Below, one piece after another: positions 1 to 8,650 of a stretch of 64,000 bases of DNA (position 1 is the stretch's first letter; each line of letters opens with the position of its first letter). The notes beneath the pieces were generated by a model, which was not told the DNA's origin, ran no database searches, and saw nothing but the letters and a program-made list of their open reading frames with translations. The stretch is from Planctomycetota bacterium (GTDB lineage: Bacteria; Planctomycetota; Planctomycetia; Pirellulales; Pirellulaceae). The position numbers were made by a program, and so were the translations under genes. The stretch is taken from positions 1-64,000 of the forward strand of contig JAQBZB010000001.1 of NCBI GenBank assembly GCA_027622275.1, in the 5' to 3' direction.

Positions 1-495
1 GGCAGGAGTCGCTCACGCTGAAAGGACACACCGCCTTTGTCACGAGCGTGGCATTCAGCCCGGACGGGCTACGGCTGGCCTCGGCGAGTGTGGACCGGAC
101 GGTCAAGGTGTGGGACGCGGCCACGGGGCAGGAGTCACTCACGCTGAAAGGACACACCGCCTTTGTCACAAGCGTGGCGTTTAGCCCGGACGGACAGCGG
201 CTGGCCTCGGCGAGTTATGACCAGACGGTCAAGGTGTGGGACGCGGCCACGGGCCAGGAGTCGCTCACGCTGAAAGGACACACCAGCTATGTTAATAGCG
301 TGGCGTTCAGCCCGGACGGGCAGCAGTTGGCCTCGGCGAGTGATGACCAGACGGTCAAGCTGTGGGACGCGGCCACCGGGCAGGAGTCGCTCACGCTGAA
401 AGGACACACCGGCTTTGTTAATAGCGTGGCGTTCAGCCCGGACGGTCAGCGGCTAGCCTCGGCGAGTGGTGACCAGACGGTCACGCTGTGGGACG
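1..495 (+). repeat. Tandem 126-bp WD40-coding repeats
   Basis: About four direct copies of a 126-bp unit start near positions 1, 127, 253 and 379. Each codes for one WD40 blade. The copies differ at only a few bases, mostly in the variable loop (GCCTTT, AGCTAT, GGCTTT). This is a coding tandem array, not a CRISPR. Confidence 0.93.
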
Positions 496-512
496 CGACG
501 CCGCGCAGATGA
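3..512 (+). CDS. WD40-repeat protein, C-terminal fragment
   Basis: The frame is open from the window edge, so the start lies upstream. The visible 169 residues are four WD40 repeats of exactly 42 residues each. Each carries the GH dipeptide (LKGHT), the SVAFSPDG turn, the LASAS strand and a final V-x-LWD or VKVWDAATG. WD40 repeats form beta-propeller interaction scaffolds. In planctomycetes such C-terminal propellers are often fused to a Ser/Thr kinase or a STAND NTPase, but that part would be outside the window. The repeats are almost identical in DNA as well as protein, which implies recent duplication or gene conversion. The reading ends a few residues after the last WD motif, as expected for a propeller that closes the protein. 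Confidence 0.93.
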   Translation, partial: QESLTLKGHTAFVTSVAFSPDGLRLASASVDRTVKVWDAATGQESLTLKGHTAFVTSVAFSPDGQRLASASYDQTVKVWDAATGQESLTLKGHTSYVNSVAFSPDGQQLASASDDQTVKLWDAATGQESLTLKGHTGFVNSVAFSPDGQRLASASGDQTVTLWDATPRR

Positions 513-638
513 AGTTGGAACGCATTCGCCCCGGACGTGCCGCGCTTGAACCTCGCAAGAACGCGCGGTCGCGCCCCAGGGCAGATGCGAATCATTGCCG
601 CTCGTCGCGGTGCCCTCGTTTCCCTAAATGACGTCGGG

Positions 639-1754
639 CTAATCGACCGATGAGTTTGCCGGACGCTCTCGTAAACTCCGGTGTGTAACGACCTGGGCAA
701 CTTGCCGTCCGGTAACGCTCAGCGCATACGCGTCGAGTTGATTCGGCCGAACCCAGACAAATTCGCCCGGCTTTTTGCGGCCTGAGAGCTGTTCCGCCTC
801 GTAGCAGGTCAACGTGATACGGAAACGGGTGACGCCGTGTTTGATTGTGGTGATGTGGTCACCAATGGCGACATCGTAGCCGGTCAATTGGCGAACGCCT
901 TCGGCTAGTTCGTGATGCAATTTGGCGCCGCGAGTGGCGACGATTGGGAAGCGCGGGAAGTCCCAGAGGCCGGACCAGCGTTCGCCCGGCTCGCAGCGGC
1001 GAAGTAAGACTTTGCCTTTACGCCAGACGACGACGTACGCTTCAAAAGCGTCTTCGTAATTGGTCTTCTTCTTGGGAGCCGGAATCACATCTTGCAGGCC
1101 CTCGGCTCGTGTTGGGCAGAGGATCGCGACAGGACATTCGTCGCAGCATGGCTCACGTGGTGTGCAAACCTCGCTCCCTAACTCCATCACCGCCTGGTTG
1201 AACTGGCCGACGCTCTTACGAGGCAAAAAGTCTGCGGCGGCTGCCCACAGGACTCGCTGACCCGCGGTGCTCGTCGTGTCCTCGCGATAGCCGATCAAAC
1301 GGCTGAAGAGGCGGATGGTGTTCGCTTCCAAGATCGGCTCGCGGGCGTCAAAGGCGATCGAAAGGATGGCACCCGCGGTATAACGCCCAATGCCGGGAAG
1401 CGCTTTCACGGATTCCGCGTCGCGAGGAAAGACGCCCTCGTGCCGGTCGACGATGACTCGCGCCGCCTGATGAAGTTGTCGCGCGCGACGATAGTAGCCC
1501 AAGCCTTCCCACAACGCTAGCACTTGATCTTCGTGAGCCGAAGCGAGCGCCCCAAGCGTCGGAAACTCCGCGATGAAACGTTCATAATACGGGATCACCG
1601 TCACGACTTGCGTCTGTTGCAGCATGATCTCGCTTACCCAGATGCGATAGGGGTCGCGAGTTCGGCGCCAGGGAAGATCGCGTGAATTACGCTGAAACCA
1701 TCTTGAAAGTCGTCGCCGCAGGCTCTGCTTCCACTTACTGTCAGGCCTGGCCAT
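639..1754 (-). CDS. mutY: A/G-specific adenine glycosylase MutY
   Basis: This base-excision repair enzyme removes adenine mispaired with 8-oxoguanine or guanine. In the 371-residue product, SEIMLQQTQV carries the catalytic Glu (about residue 42). The helix-hairpin-helix LPGIGRYTAG is followed by the catalytic Asp of AFDAREP (about 136). A C-x6-C-x2-C-x5-C motif (about 197-213) binds the [4Fe-4S] cluster. The C-terminal 130 residues, with GLWDFPRFP, are the NUDIX-like 8-oxoG recognition domain. The frame is open further upstream to 1862, but those 36 extra residues run into an inverted repeat and have no family counterpart, so I place the start at the ATG at 1754. The gene is divergent from the kinase gene at 2100. 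Confidence 0.95.
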   Translation of the reverse strand: MARPDSKWKQSLRRRLSRWFQRNSRDLPWRRTRDPYRIWVSEIMLQQTQVVTVIPYYERFIAEFPTLGALASAHEDQVLALWEGLGYYRRARQLHQAARVIVDRHEGVFPRDAESVKALPGIGRYTAGAILSIAFDAREPILEANTIRLFSRLIGYREDTTSTAGQRVLWAAAADFLPRKSVGQFNQAVMELGSEVCTPREPCCDECPVAILCPTRAEGLQDVIPAPKKKTNYEDAFEAYVVVWRKGKVLLRRCEPGERWSGLWDFPRFPIVATRGAKLHHELAEGVRQLTGYDVAIGDHITTIKHGVTRFRITLTCYEAEQLSGRKKPGEFVWVRPNQLDAYALSVTGRQVAQVVTHRSLRERPANSSVD

Positions 1755-1780
1755 CCTAGCAGTCTTTCTAAATATCAGAT

Positions 1781-1926
1781 CCAGGGCTTTTGTTTGTCTG
1801 AAGTTGCGTAAGAAGTAGCATGGCCTCGTAGGCCGTGTCGGGTTGGGAACACTGGGAAACACACGGCCTACGAGGCCATGCTACTCATTCGCACTCGCCG
1901 CAGATTGAATAAAGCAAAAGCCCTGG
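1781..1926. repeat. Nested palindromic element between mutY and the kinase gene
   Basis: A perfect 25-bp inverted repeat (1814-1838 with 1861-1885, starting AGTAGCATGGCCTCGTAGG) encloses a 22-base spacer. An outer 12-bp pair, CCAGGGCTTTTG (1781-1792) and CAAAAGCCCTGG (1915-1926), brackets it. It occupies the divergent promoter region. Confidence 0.85.
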
Positions 1927-2099
1927 TATCGGATTGTCCGCTGTTCGCGATCGGCGACGTCTCGTATAGAATAGGCGGTCGTTAGGTTTTCCGAAACATG
2001 ATGCATCCACCCGCCGTGGCGCGGCACAGACGTCACGCTTCTTGGATGTCCTCGCTCCTTCTCAATGACGCATCCCACCTTGTCTGTTTGCAGTGACTC

Positions 2100-5000
2100 A
2101 TGAGCGACTCGGACCCATTTGACAAGACCGCGGATTGGCAGGACAGCGGCAATCGCCCGAAAGCGGTTCGCGTTGCCGTTGAACCGCCCTCTCACATTGG
2201 GCGATACCAAATCGTTCGGCAACTCGGAGAGGGTGGCTTCGGAGTCGTCTATCTCGCACAGGACGAACAACTCGGCCGACAGGTGGCGGTCAAAGTGCCG
2301 CACGAACATCTCGTCGCCGAGCAGAGCAACGTGGAGGCATATCTGCGAGAAGCGAGGACGGTGGCGAGTCTCGACCATCCCAACATCGTCCCCGTCCACG
2401 ACGTCAGCAGCACCGAGCGGTTCCCTTGTTTCGTCGTGTCGAAGTACGTCGAAGGTGGCGACTTGGCGGATTCGATGGCGTCGAAGCCGCTCGACTTCCG
2501 AGCGGCCGCGGAACTCATCGCGACATTGGCTGATGCTTTGCACTATGCGCACAAGCAAGGCGTCGTGCATCGCGATATCAAACCCAGCAACATCTTGCTG
2601 GCCGCGGATCGCACTCCGTATCTGGTCGACTTCGGCCTCGCGCTCCGGGAAGGTGATCCCAGGACGGGCCGTCATTTCGTCGGAACACCGGCCTATACCA
2701 GCCCCGAGCAAGCACGCGGCGAAGGCCATCGGATCGATGGACGCTCGGATATCTTCAGCCTGGGCGTGGTCATGTACGAGTTGCTCGCCGGCCGCAAGCC
2801 GTTCGTCGGGAACTCGACGACCGGCATCTTGGCATGTGTGATCGAGGACGAGCCGAAGCCCTTGCGTCAAGTGAACGATACGATCCCCAAGGAACTTGAA
2901 CGCATCTGCTTTCGAGCGCTTTGCAAGCGCGCGTCGGATCGGTACATGACCGGTAAAGATCTGGCGGAAGATCTGCAAGCGTTCCTTCAATCCTTGTCAG
3001 AATCGACGGATCCGAGTTCGACCGTCGAGCTAGTTGCCTCCGTCAAGGAAGATACGCATCGCCGCGAATCTGACGCGACCGTTCGTCCGGATTCAGAGAT
3101 TGCGCCGAAGATCGTCCCGAAGGGACTGCGTTCGTTCGATGTTAACGACGCGGAGTTCTTTCTCGAGTTGTTGCCGGGTCCGCGGGATCGAGAAGGTGTG
3201 CCGGACAGCATCCGGTTTTGGCTCACGCGAATCCAGGCACCGCATGTCGCCGATAACTGTGCGGTCGGAGTGCTCTACGGGCCGAGCGGTTGTGGCAAGT
3301 CGTCCTTGATCAAGGCGGGCATCTTGCCGCGGCTCGATGCCAAGATCGTGCCGGTGTACGTTGAAGCGACGCGGAGCGATACCGAACGGACACTGTTGCG
3401 ATCGCTCCGCCGGGCCTGTCCCGATCTATCGCGCGAAGACGGCTTGGCCGCAAGCTTGGCCTCGATCCGGCGCGACGCGCGGCTGGGTCCGAATCGCAAG
3501 CTCCTGCTGGTCATCGACCAATTCGAGCAGTGGCTTCACGAGCATGAAAGCGAGCGCGAGTCCGAGTTGATGCAAGCCTTGCGGCAGTGCGATGGCCGCC
3601 ACGTCCAAGCGATCCTGCTTGTCCGCGATGACTTTTGGATGGCAATCTCGCAGTTCATGCGAGAGCTGGACATTCCGCTCGTCGAGTCGCAGAACACGAT
3701 GGGTGTCGCGATGTTTGACATGCGGCACGCAGCGAAGGTGCTGGAGTCGTTTGGCCGGGCCTATGGTGCGTTGCCGGAAGCTCCCGCCGCGCTCACCGCG
3801 GACCAACAGAAGTTCGTGTCCAAGGCGGTGAACGGTTTGGCGAAGGACGGCAAGGTTATTTGTCTTGACATCGCCCTGTTCGCCGACATGCTACGCGACA
3901 AACCGTGGCGCACCGATACCTGGCGAGCGTTCGGCGGGACGCGTGGCGTCGGCGTGCAATTCCTCGAGGACGCCTTCTCGACAGACACAGCGCCAGCCGA
4001 TTCTCGGTTTCACAGTGAAGCGGCGCAAGCCGTCTTGAAGCTTCTCCTGCCCGACTCAGGTAACGACATCAAGGGACACTCGCGAACCGAGGCGGAACTG
4101 TTCGCCGCCAGCGGCTACCAGCATCGAGCTGACTTTGAGAGCTTGCTCGCGCTGCTGGATCACAAACTTCGCTTGATCACTCCCGTCGCGTTCACGGTCA
4201 TCCATCGCAAGGCTGCCGGTGATTCTCAGGGATCGCAGGATCAGGAAACGCTCTACCAATTGACCCACGACTTCCTCGTGCAGGCCGTGCAAGAGTGGTT
4301 GAAACGCAAGCAAGAAGAGACACGTCGCGGCCGCGCTCAGCGTCGCTTGGTGGAGTTGTCGTCCATGTACAGCTCCAGTCCCAATGCGAAGCTGCTGCCT
4401 TCGACATGGGATTATCTGCGTTTACGCACTTGGACGGATCGACGTCATTGGAACGATGCCGAGCATCGGCTGATGCAAGCTGCACGAAAAAACGTAACGC
4501 GGCGATGGCTGTTGGCGAGCGTCGGATTCGCAGTATTGATGATCGGTGCGATCGCGATGCGGATCGCCATCGCCCGGCAAGCCAGCGAGCAGCGTCTCGA
4601 CGGTCTCGTGGCTCGTTTGCTGGACGCCGACCTCAGCGAAGTGGCAGAAGTCAGCAGGGAGATTCGCCAAAATGGAGCGTTGGCTCGCCAGCGGCTCGTC
4701 AAAATCGCATCCGACACAGAACGTCCCGACCGCGAGCGGCTGCGCGCCCATCTGGCCGTGATCGACCAGCATGATCCCGCGGTGGAATACGTCACCGAGA
4801 CCGCACTTCGTTCGTCGCCGGAGGAATTGGCAATACTTTGCGGGTTTCTTCGCGGACATGCGGACTCGGTCGCCAAGGATCTGCGGAGTGGCCTCAATTC
4901 AAATGCCCCGCTGAATTGGCGTCTTCGTGCCGCTGCTATCGTGGCACAGGTTCAAGGCCACAACGGCTTGTCCGAGTTTGCGGCCGAACACGTTGCCACG

Positions 5001-7445
5001 GCGCTGATGGAACAGGATCAAGTCGCGCTGTCAAAGTGGGTCGCGCTGTTAGCGCCTCTCGCAGATTCGTTGCAGCCGCCGCTCGAGTCGTACTTTGTGA
5101 ATCGCGATGGGTCCACGGACAGTCTTCACGCAGCCATCGCGCTGGCCGGTTTGCGCGCGGACGACCCGTCGAAGCTCATAGACGTAGCCTTGCTCGCTGA
5201 GCCACAGCAGTTCGTCGCTCTGTTTCCATCGCTCGCCAACGCACCCGATGTTGTGGCGGCTCGTTTTCGGGAAGAACTCGATGCCGATCGCGAATCGGTA
5301 TGGCCGCTGCCAGCATCGGCCAGCCAACTCCAACCGCTGCCTGCCGAATTGCGGGACACCATCGAGGACAGCATCGGGATCGTCGATGAGGGCTTCCTGT
5401 TGGTCCAGCGGCTTCCGTGGAGTGACTTTCCTCCGTTGGCCAACTCGGTTGCCGAGTTCGGTTATCGGCCGATCATCGTCCGGCCGTACGGCGGCGCGAG
5501 TCCGCAAGTCGCCGCGATCTGGTCGCGCGACGGAAATCAGTGGGAACTTGTCGGCGACGTATCGGCTGCTGAAGTGACTGCGGCGCACAGCCGCAATCGT
5601 GATCGAGGCTGGATCGCGCGTGATGTTGCTCGCTACGAGACGACTGCCGCGGACGGATCGAAGCGCCCGATGTTCGCTGGGCTTTGGAGCCCGGCCGCCG
5701 CGGGGGAGGATGTCTTGGAGGGCGAGATGTACGTGGCGGTCCCGGAAACGGAACACGAGTCCGCATGGCGGCCGTTAAACGCCCGAGGCTTCATCCCGCG
5801 CATCAATCTCAAGTTCCACGACAACGCGGGGCAGCCGCTTTACACGTCCGTGCGATGGCGGTTGGACCGTACGTTCGGATATCGGGATTGCTGGGACGCG
5901 AATGGTTTCGATTCAGCGGATTTACTTGATCCGTGGAACTGGCGGCAGACGGATGTTCGGATCTCCAATGACGGGAGCCGTCCCGAGCCCAAGATCGCTG
6001 CGACCTGGTGGCAGGATCCGACGATCGCGGCCCAACTGGTGCGGGCCGATGACTTGTGGCAACATCAGGTTCAGTGCGCGGAACTCGCCGAACAGGGCTA
6101 TCGGCCGCGGTCGATCAGCGTCTATCAGGACGCCGGTAATGCGGCCCCACAAGCGGCATCGGTTTGGCACCGGCCGATTCCTGATCGAGATGACTTCGAT
6201 GCCCTGGTCGCCAGAAAGGCCAACGCCTTGATCGGTCTCTGGCGGTTGGGACACGACGACGAAGTCATGCCGTGGTTGTCCGATCAATCTGACCGGCAAG
6301 TTCGTTCCGAGTTCATTCATCGCAGCACGAAGATGAGTGTCTCGGCGGCGAGTTTGTACGACGCCTTCGTCGCGGACGCGGATATTGTCGCGCAGCAGGC
6401 GTTGCTCGCCGCCTTGAGCCAGATTCGTTCGGACCGATTGGATAGGAGTGTCCGCGACGCGCTGCTGAAACACTTACTGAAGCAATACCGCACCAGCCCT
6501 CATGCTGGCCTGCATTCGCACATCGAGTTGCTCTTTCAGCGCTGGGGAACACCCGCCGAGTTCCATCGACTGAGCGACGAGTTGGCCACGGCTTCGACAA
6601 GCGCAGCAGCGATGAGCGGCAAGAGCTGGTTCGTCACCGCAAGCGGCATGACGATGTCCGTCATCGCCGGGCCCGCGGATTTCTTGATGGGTTCTCCGCT
6701 CCACGAGCTTGGCCGCGACGCGGAAAAGGAGCCCCAGCATCTGCGTCGTGTTGACCGCACTTACGCACTGGGAACCCGCGAAGTCACGGTCGCCGAGTTT
6801 CTGAGCTATCGCCCGGACTTCGATTATCCCCCTGACTATTCGCCGCTGCCGAATTGTCCCATCGGACACTTGGATTGGTTCGACGCGGTTCGCTACTGCC
6901 GCTGGCTGAGCGAACAGGAAGGCATTCCGGAAGAGGAGATGTGCTATCCGCCACTCGACCAGATTGGCGACGGCATGCGAATGCCCGAAGACTTTCTCCG
7001 CCGGATCGGCTACCGCTTGCCAACCGAAGCCGAATGGGAATACGCTTGCCGTGCAAACTCCGAGACGAGCCGCCATTATGGCGATCAAGCATCGTTGCTG
7101 GGCGATTACGCCTGGACGGCGGAAAACTCGGACTATCGTTCGCACCCGGTGGGCCAGTTATTGCCCAACGGCTTCGGTTTATTCGACATGCACGGCAACG
7201 TCATGGAGTGGTGCCATGATCAAGACGCCCCGTATCCGACGCCGTCACTTCATATTCGATACGACGACAATCGACACGGGCCAGTGATCGCGAATGAGGA
7301 CGGTCGAATGACGCGCGGTGGTGCATTTTTGTACCAACCTCTCAACGCACGTTCCGCTCAGCGCGACGGCCACTTCGCAAATTCACGCCGTCCTTACCTG
7401 GGCTTTCGCGTCGCTCGCACGATCCGACCGACTAATCAGGACTAG
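2100..7445 (+). CDS. Ser/Thr kinase - STAND NTPase - FGE-like fusion protein
   Basis: This is a 1781-residue, probably membrane-anchored signalling protein. Residues 34-295 are a complete Hanks-type kinase: glycine loop GEGGFG (43-48), Lys65, Glu84, HRDIKPSN (157-164), DFG (177-179) and a TSPE loop. A STAND-like NTPase follows, with Walker A GPSGCGKSS (394-402) and Walker B LLLVIDQF (468-475). One transmembrane helix lies near 801-824. HEAT-like helices come next, then about three copies of a GYRP...AAVW repeat (about 1115-1370). The C-terminus (about 1510-1775) is a formylglycine-generating-enzyme (C-type-lectin) fold with RLPTEAEWEYACR, DMHGNVMEWC and GFRVAR. The GGAF region lacks the Cys pair of true FGEs, so I infer a non-catalytic binding domain. 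Kinase activity looks intact. The role is unknown; signalling or a conflict system is plausible. Confidence 0.93.
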   Translation: MSDSDPFDKTADWQDSGNRPKAVRVAVEPPSHIGRYQIVRQLGEGGFGVVYLAQDEQLGRQVAVKVPHEHLVAEQSNVEAYLREARTVASLDHPNIVPVHDVSSTERFPCFVVSKYVEGGDLADSMASKPLDFRAAAELIATLADALHYAHKQGVVHRDIKPSNILLAADRTPYLVDFGLALREGDPRTGRHFVGTPAYTSPEQARGEGHRIDGRSDIFSLGVVMYELLAGRKPFVGNSTTGILACVIEDEPKPLRQVNDTIPKELERICFRALCKRASDRYMTGKDLAEDLQAFLQSLSESTDPSSTVELVASVKEDTHRRESDATVRPDSEIAPKIVPKGLRSFDVNDAEFFLELLPGPRDREGVPDSIRFWLTRIQAPHVADNCAVGVLYGPSGCGKSSLIKAGILPRLDAKIVPVYVEATRSDTERTLLRSLRRACPDLSREDGLAASLASIRRDARLGPNRKLLLVIDQFEQWLHEHESERESELMQALRQCDGRHVQAILLVRDDFWMAISQFMRELDIPLVESQNTMGVAMFDMRHAAKVLESFGRAYGALPEAPAALTADQQKFVSKAVNGLAKDGKVICLDIALFADMLRDKPWRTDTWRAFGGTRGVGVQFLEDAFSTDTAPADSRFHSEAAQAVLKLLLPDSGNDIKGHSRTEAELFAASGYQHRADFESLLALLDHKLRLITPVAFTVIHRKAAGDSQGSQDQETLYQLTHDFLVQAVQEWLKRKQEETRRGRAQRRLVELSSMYSSSPNAKLLPSTWDYLRLRTWTDRRHWNDAEHRLMQAARKNVTRRWLLASVGFAVLMIGAIAMRIAIARQASEQRLDGLVARLLDADLSEVAEVSREIRQNGALARQRLVKIASDTERPDRERLRAHLAVIDQHDPAVEYVTETALRSSPEELAILCGFLRGHADSVAKDLRSGLNSNAPLNWRLRAAAIVAQVQGHNGLSEFAAEHVATALMEQDQVALSKWVALLAPLADSLQPPLESYFVNRDGSTDSLHAAIALAGLRADDPSKLIDVALLAEPQQFVALFPSLANAPDVVAARFREELDADRESVWPLPASASQLQPLPAELRDTIEDSIGIVDEGFLLVQRLPWSDFPPLANSVAEFGYRPIIVRPYGGASPQVAAIWSRDGNQWELVGDVSAAEVTAAHSRNRDRGWIARDVARYETTAADGSKRPMFAGLWSPAAAGEDVLEGEMYVAVPETEHESAWRPLNARGFIPRINLKFHDNAGQPLYTSVRWRLDRTFGYRDCWDANGFDSADLLDPWNWRQTDVRISNDGSRPEPKIAATWWQDPTIAAQLVRADDLWQHQVQCAELAEQGYRPRSISVYQDAGNAAPQAASVWHRPIPDRDDFDALVARKANALIGLWRLGHDDEVMPWLSDQSDRQVRSEFIHRSTKMSVSAASLYDAFVADADIVAQQALLAALSQIRSDRLDRSVRDALLKHLLKQYRTSPHAGLHSHIELLFQRWGTPAEFHRLSDELATASTSAAAMSGKSWFVTASGMTMSVIAGPADFLMGSPLHELGRDAEKEPQHLRRVDRTYALGTREVTVAEFLSYRPDFDYPPDYSPLPNCPIGHLDWFDAVRYCRWLSEQEGIPEEEMCYPPLDQIGDGMRMPEDFLRRIGYRLPTEAEWEYACRANSETSRHYGDQASLLGDYAWTAENSDYRSHPVGQLLPNGFGLFDMHGNVMEWCHDQDAPYPTPSLHIRYDDNRHGPVIANEDGRMTRGGAFLYQPLNARSAQRDGHFANSRRPYLGFRVARTIRPTNQD

Positions 7446-7447
7446 CT

Positions 7448-7599
7448 CGGATTATTTATCAGTGCGGTTCTCGCGAACTTCCAGAGAACCGCACGCTAGC
7501 GCGTGGCGGCTGATTTGCGCGGTGTTTTGGGCAAGATTGCCGCAACTCTTTTTACAAACGTATGTGTTTAAGAATGCTGACCGGCTGATGAATAATCCG
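7448..7599. repeat. MITE-like palindromic element, family A copy 1
   Basis: This 152-bp element has terminal inverted repeats (CGGATTATTTATCAG / CTGATGAATAATCCG) and an internal hairpin (TGCGGTTCTCGCGAAC with GAGAACCGCA). It is homologous along its length to the reverse complement of 18224-18391, but lacks a 16-base block. It fills the gap between two convergent genes and ends 2 bp from the stop codon of the downstream minus-strand gene. Confidence 0.88.
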
Positions 7600-7601
7600 G
7601 G

Positions 7602-8423
7602 CTAGCGGCCGCGATCAGCGGCATGGCGTTGCATGTCGCGGCGAATGGGGTTGAATCTTCGCAGATAAATACTCGCGTCGGAGGTGTAGCGACCTTGGCC
7701 AAAGGCATAGAAAGTAACTTCGACTAAGCCGTCCGGTTCAAGCGCAAACTCCTCGTCGGGATGCTTCCCGCGAAACGGTAATCGATAGACGGCACCGTAC
7801 GGGCCAAAGTCGTTCGTGTCGGCTTGCAGCGACCACCGGCCGAGTTGCGGGAACGCATTGGGATCGTGAGCAGGGAGTTGATTACGCGCGAGGAGCGTCG
7901 CGGTGATCTGGCCTGAGACGGGCACGATCTCGCCAAACGTGTTTCTCGGCAAGACGCGTATCTCGACGCCGTCGGTCGCTGCGTCCTGATCCCAATTCGC
8001 GACGCGAGCTTCCACGTCCAGCGAAACGACCCGCGTCGCGGCATTACTTTGCTGGAACGGTCGAGTTACCGACGTCGTCACATTCGCCTTCGCATCACGA
8101 GCTGGCCCCGGCAACGCGTTCGCAGCCGCCTGCTTCGGACGAAACTCATCCACACGATTGACGAATGCTTCAACGGACAGCCGCTCGCCATTCGCATTCA
8201 CGGCTTTGATGTGCTCCCACGCCGCGGAGGTCGCGACAACAAATGTCGGCGAGGCCGATCGCAGCCATAACCGCTCGTCGCTGGTCCGCGGATCAACCTC
8301 GCCCGCCAACATCCGCCCATCGTTCAGCAACACCACGACCAGGTCGCTCGCGTTGACACACCGTGGCGCGGCGAACACGCAGAACGTGACGAGACAGAAC
8401 GCAGTGAATCTGGTGCCGGACAT
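7602..8423 (-). CDS. Secreted protein of unknown function
   Basis: This 273-residue protein has a Sec signal peptide (MSGTRFTAFCLVTFCVFAAP, cleavage likely after VNA near residue 25). The first mature segment, LVVVLLNDGRMLAGEVDPR, resembles the short beta-rich 'DG..L.GEV' module found at the start of several planctomycete secreted proteins; another in this window starts at 12715. The rest is beta-strand-rich, with no catalytic motif I recognise. The ending RRFNPIRRDMQRHAADRGR is basic. It lies convergent to the kinase fusion and is separated from it only by a palindromic element. It appears to be a single-gene transcription unit. No function can be assigned. Confidence 0.82.
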   Translation of the reverse strand: MSGTRFTAFCLVTFCVFAAPRCVNASDLVVVLLNDGRMLAGEVDPRTSDERLWLRSASPTFVVATSAAWEHIKAVNANGERLSVEAFVNRVDEFRPKQAAANALPGPARDAKANVTTSVTRPFQQSNAATRVVSLDVEARVANWDQDAATDGVEIRVLPRNTFGEIVPVSGQITATLLARNQLPAHDPNAFPQLGRWSLQADTNDFGPYGAVYRLPFRGKHPDEEFALEPDGLVEVTFYAFGQGRYTSDASIYLRRFNPIRRDMQRHAADRGR

Positions 8424-8650
8424 GACGGGATCTCCTGAATCGGAAGAGAACTCCGACTAAGGCAATCTTGATGCCACGCCAGACTCTGCGTGAGATCGCT
8501 CAGACGTAAGTACAGACGTTCATGGCAGTTCGTGATCCTCTGAACTCAGCCGGCGAACACGAAGCAAAGCGTTGCACAACGTCAACATGATGCCGAAACG
8601 CAACCCGACTCGGGGCTCGAAGGCTTGATCCCAGCCACACGGTTGAGATT

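Noticed and set aside
1-500. Regularly spaced direct repeats as a CRISPR array
   Set aside because: The 126-bp period matches a 42-residue WD40 unit in an open frame; there are no short repeats with unique spacers.
2119-2841. 240-codon plus-strand frame inside the kinase gene
   Set aside because: It overlaps the kinase domain in another frame; the translation is Arg/Ser-rich without family features.
1881-2990. 369-codon open frame on the minus strand
   Set aside because: It lies mostly antisense to the kinase domain, which has all family motifs; the translation has no domain character. GC-rich codon use opens antisense frames.
6600-7445. Variable region of a diversity-generating retroelement in the FGE-like domain
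   Set aside because: FGE/C-lectin folds can be such targets, but no reverse transcriptase gene or template repeat is present within the window.
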